From contig SKUV01000286.1 of the NCBI GenBank assembly GCA_007129775.1, forward strand, positions 1 to 8,050: DNA of 8,050 nt. The letters run 5' to 3'. Position numbers and translations under genes: made by a program. Origin of the DNA: Paracoccaceae bacterium. Lineage in GTDB: Bacteria; Pseudomonadota; Alphaproteobacteria; Rhodobacterales; Rhodobacteraceae. The notes beneath the pieces were generated by a model, which saw only the letters and a list, made by a program, of their open reading frames with translations, was not told the DNA's origin and searched no databases. Positions 6,493 through 8,050 of the stretch are shown piece by piece (within the stretch, counting starts at the first letter, position 1; each line of letters opens with the position of its first letter).

Positions 6493-7578
6493 TCAGGCCA
6501 TCACCCGAAGGCCGATGTCACGATCCGGCGCGGCGAAAAGCGCGGCTGCATCGGGGTAGCGGGCCAGTATCTCCGGCCCGCCGGGCAGACGCTCGGCCCG
6601 CAGGGCGCCGTCCTCCCACAATGCCACCCCATCGGCAGTGACCGTGGCATCGAAGACATTCCAGCTTATCTCGCCCGGTGCATAGGCCCCGCAGGTGTGG
6701 AAATGCAGGATGCGCGGATTGCCGAAGGCCACCCCGCCCCAAAGCTCCCAGCGGTCGCGCATGTTCCACGGAAAGCCGCACCCCGGGTGGATGCCTGCGT
6801 GCCATGAATGCACGAAATCCCGGTCGATGCCGAACATCGCAGCAATCCGGTCATACTGGGCATTGGCGCGGGCGACATCGCGGCCCGCGCCCTCGAACCC
6901 GGCCAGGCGGCCCCGGTCCAGCAGGGCATGGACCGGAGCATCGAACTCCACCGTGTAATCATCGTAATACCGGCTTCCCGAGCCGGTCAGAAAGGTCAGG
7001 GCGACGCGCCCGGAAAAGCTGTGCGCCGGCACCGGGGTAAAGACCGACATCGGAAACCGCAGGATCGTGGTATCGCCCTCGGGCGTCAGATCCATCTCGG
7101 GCCGGCCGGTCACATCGGTGCCGAGCGGGCAGGTGATGCGCACATTCCGCGCGCGATCCACGGCGTGATTGATCGCCGATTTCACGCCGAGAAAGGCGTG
7201 ATGATGACCGCTGGCAAACCGCGAGACGAACAATTCGCGCGTCACCGCGAAACTGACGATGATCCGCTTGCCCTCGGGCATGTCCGAAAACCGGAGCTGA
7301 TCGCCCAGCCGGGCAAGAAACACCACGATGTCAGCAGCCGCGATCATATCAAGCAGTTCCCGCGACAGATGCGGGTTGTCGGGCAGAAAGCCGACATCGT
7401 GGCGCGTCACCGCAAGCCCAGCTTCGCCCGCCACGCGGGCCACGAGCGCCACGGCAGCGCCGTCGCAATAGCCGTATTCTGCGGGCTCGTAGGCGATGAG
7501 CAGCCGCTCGCCCGGTCTTGCCCGCGCGCAATTCTCCAGAAGATTGAGCACACCCGCTTCGGGCGTCAGCGCCGCCAT
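6493..7578 (-). CDS. Predicted metalloenzyme, M29 aminopeptidase/NicX-like fold (function unknown)
   Basis: This 361-aa soluble protein has no signal peptide. I cannot assign a firm function. Its plan recalls the COG2309 group (M29 aminopeptidases and NicX, the 2,5-dihydroxypyridine dioxygenase). An N-terminal alpha/beta part contains GERLLIAYEPAEYGYCDG (23-40) and AADIVVFLAR (81-90). A histidine-rich C-terminal part contains H257-SWHAGIHPGCGFP, then H292-FHTCGAYAPGEISW and D310. These His residues are candidate metal ligands, although the usual HxD pair near the C-terminus reads HxH here. HHHAFLG at 125-131 is a further His cluster. The ATG at 7578 is chosen because the longer open frame runs back over the divergent LysR gene, which it cannot share sensibly; a GTG 12 nt upstream is possible. 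The divergent LysR gene is its likely regulator. An aminopeptidase or ring-cleaving dioxygenase role is inference only. Confidence 0.8.
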   Translation of the reverse strand: MAALTPEAGVLNLLENCARARPGERLLIAYEPAEYGYCDGAAVALVARVAGEAGLAVTRHDVGFLPDNPHLSRELLDMIAAADIVVFLARLGDQLRFSDMPEGKRIIVSFAVTRELFVSRFASGHHHAFLGVKSAINHAVDRARNVRITCPLGTDVTGRPEMDLTPEGDTTILRFPMSVFTPVPAHSFSGRVALTFLTGSGSRYYDDYTVEFDAPVHALLDRGRLAGFEGAGRDVARANAQYDRIAAMFGIDRDFVHSWHAGIHPGCGFPWNMRDRWELWGGVAFGNPRILHFHTCGAYAPGEISWNVFDATVTADGVALWEDGALRAERLPGGPEILARYPDAAALFAAPDRDIGLRVMA

Positions 7579-7656
7579 TGTCGCACCCACCGATCCAATG
7601 GGGCAGCATAAGCCTGCAACCGGGCCAAGTGCTATTTGATTTCGGTTATGAGATGC

Positions 7657-7671
7657 ATTAGGCTGACTAAT
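7657..7671. promoter_or_regulatory. Palindromic T-N11-A LysR-type operator
   Basis: ATTAG-GCTGA-CTAAT is a perfect 5-bp inverted repeat with a 5-bp spacer. It contains TTAGGCTGACTAA, an exact T-N11-A motif of the kind bound by LysR-type regulators. It lies in the 93-bp gap (7579-7671) between the M29-like gene and the divergent LysR gene and ends one base before the LysR ATG. It therefore occupies the place of a ribosome-binding site and no Shine-Dalgarno sequence is visible. Binding there would suit autorepression of the LysR gene and control of the divergent gene. Confidence 0.55.
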
Positions 7672-8050
7672 ATGATCGTCAACCTGCCCTATGCGTCGCT
7701 GCGCGCCTTCGAGGCGGTGGTGCGCCTGTCGGGGTTTTCCGCCGCCGCGCAGGAACTCGGCGTCAGCCAGAGCGCGGTCAGCCAGCATGTCAAGGCGCTG
7801 GAGGAATGGCTCGGTCTGGAATTGCTGGTGCGCAGCGCGCGCCGCTCGGCCCCGACCCCGGAGGGCGCGCAACTGGCGCAGGCGATCGCCGACGGGCTGG
7901 GCCGGATCTCGGATGTCTGCGCGCGGCTGCGCGACCGGACGCGTTCGGAAAACACGGTTGTGATCAGTGGCCTGCCTGGTTTCGCCGTCACATCGCTCTT
8001 CCCGCGGCTGCTGAATTTCGACAACGCGCACCCGCATCTGGCCGTCTCCA
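7672..8050 (+). CDS. LysR-type transcriptional regulator (3'-truncated by window edge)
   Basis: The first 126 residues of a LysR-type regulator are visible before the window ends; the family is usually about 300 aa. The N-terminal winged helix-turn-helix is clear at about 8-65: LRAFEAVVRLSGFSAAAQEL, then GVSQSAVSQHVKALEEWLG and LELLVRSARRSAPTPEG. A linker helix (66-90) leads into the start of the periplasmic-binding-protein-like effector domain (NTVVISGLPGFAVTSLFPRLL). The pattern is closest in style to the GcvA subgroup. Start ATG 7672 is the natural LysR start, nine codons before LRAFEAV, with no obvious ribosome-binding site. The gene is divergent from the M29-like enzyme, the classical arrangement for a LysR activator and its target; the effector cannot be told. 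Confidence 0.93.
   Translation, partial: MIVNLPYASLRAFEAVVRLSGFSAAAQELGVSQSAVSQHVKALEEWLGLELLVRSARRSAPTPEGAQLAQAIADGLGRISDVCARLRDRTRSENTVVISGLPGFAVTSLFPRLLNFDNAHPHLAVS

Noticed and set aside
7579..8037. N-terminal extension of the M29-like open frame across the LysR gene
   Set aside because: It is antisense to a clear LysR helix-turn-helix coding region, and the extension has no recognisable domain. The M29-like protein starts naturally at 7578.

Overview
The window is GC-rich, tightly packed bacterial DNA. Codon use strongly favours G/C in the third position, intergenic gaps are short and many genes overlap by 1-4 bp. The gene types (heterotetrameric sarcosine oxidase, a desaturase with a Rieske ferredoxin, DTD next to an AsnC-type regulator) suggest an alphaproteobacterium, most likely Rhodobacteraceae (Rhodobacter/Paracoccus/roseobacter-like). 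This assignment is an inference from gene content and composition, not a database match.

Layout. (1) 2-2760, plus strand: the 3' part of soxA, cut by the left window edge, followed 2 bp later by soxG. These are the alpha and gamma subunits of tetrahydrofolate-dependent sarcosine oxidase, so soxB and soxD should lie to the left. (2) 2831-4152, minus strand, convergent to sox: a two-gene operon of a membrane fatty-acid-desaturase-like di-iron protein and a Rieske [2Fe-2S] ferredoxin, overlapping by 4 bp at GTGA. It has a plausible promoter at 4280-4309 and a plausible intrinsic terminator at 2786-2832. The pair resembles MocD/MocE of rhizopine catabolism. The ferredoxin has an unusual N-terminal (KPAST)4 tail encoded by a 15-bp tandem repeat. 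(3) 4153-4523: a 371-bp non-coding gap. (4) 4524-6372, plus strand: a translationally coupled trio of PfkB-family sugar kinase (fructokinase-like), D-aminoacyl-tRNA deacylase (dtd) and an Lrp/AsnC-type regulator. (5) 6373-6492: a convergent gap with a 13-bp tandem duplication inside a 10-bp inverted repeat. (6) 6493-7578, minus strand: a 361-aa enzyme that looks distantly related to the M29 aminopeptidase/NicX dioxygenase fold, transcribed divergently from a LysR-type regulator (7672 to the right edge, truncated). The 93-bp gap between them holds a perfect T-N11-A palindrome directly against the LysR start codon.

How the genes may work together. Sarcosine oxidase removes the N-methyl group of sarcosine as 5,10-methylene-tetrahydrofolate. 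A MocDE-like oxygenase could remove a methyl group from another N- or O-methylated compound, so the left half may be a demethylation/C1 module, although the two operons converge and need not be co-regulated. The kinase-dtd-lrp operon looks like housekeeping plus amino-acid-responsive control. The M29-like enzyme and LysR gene form a classical divergent regulator/target pair with an unknown substrate. No RNA gene, mobile element, CRISPR array or prophage signal was seen.
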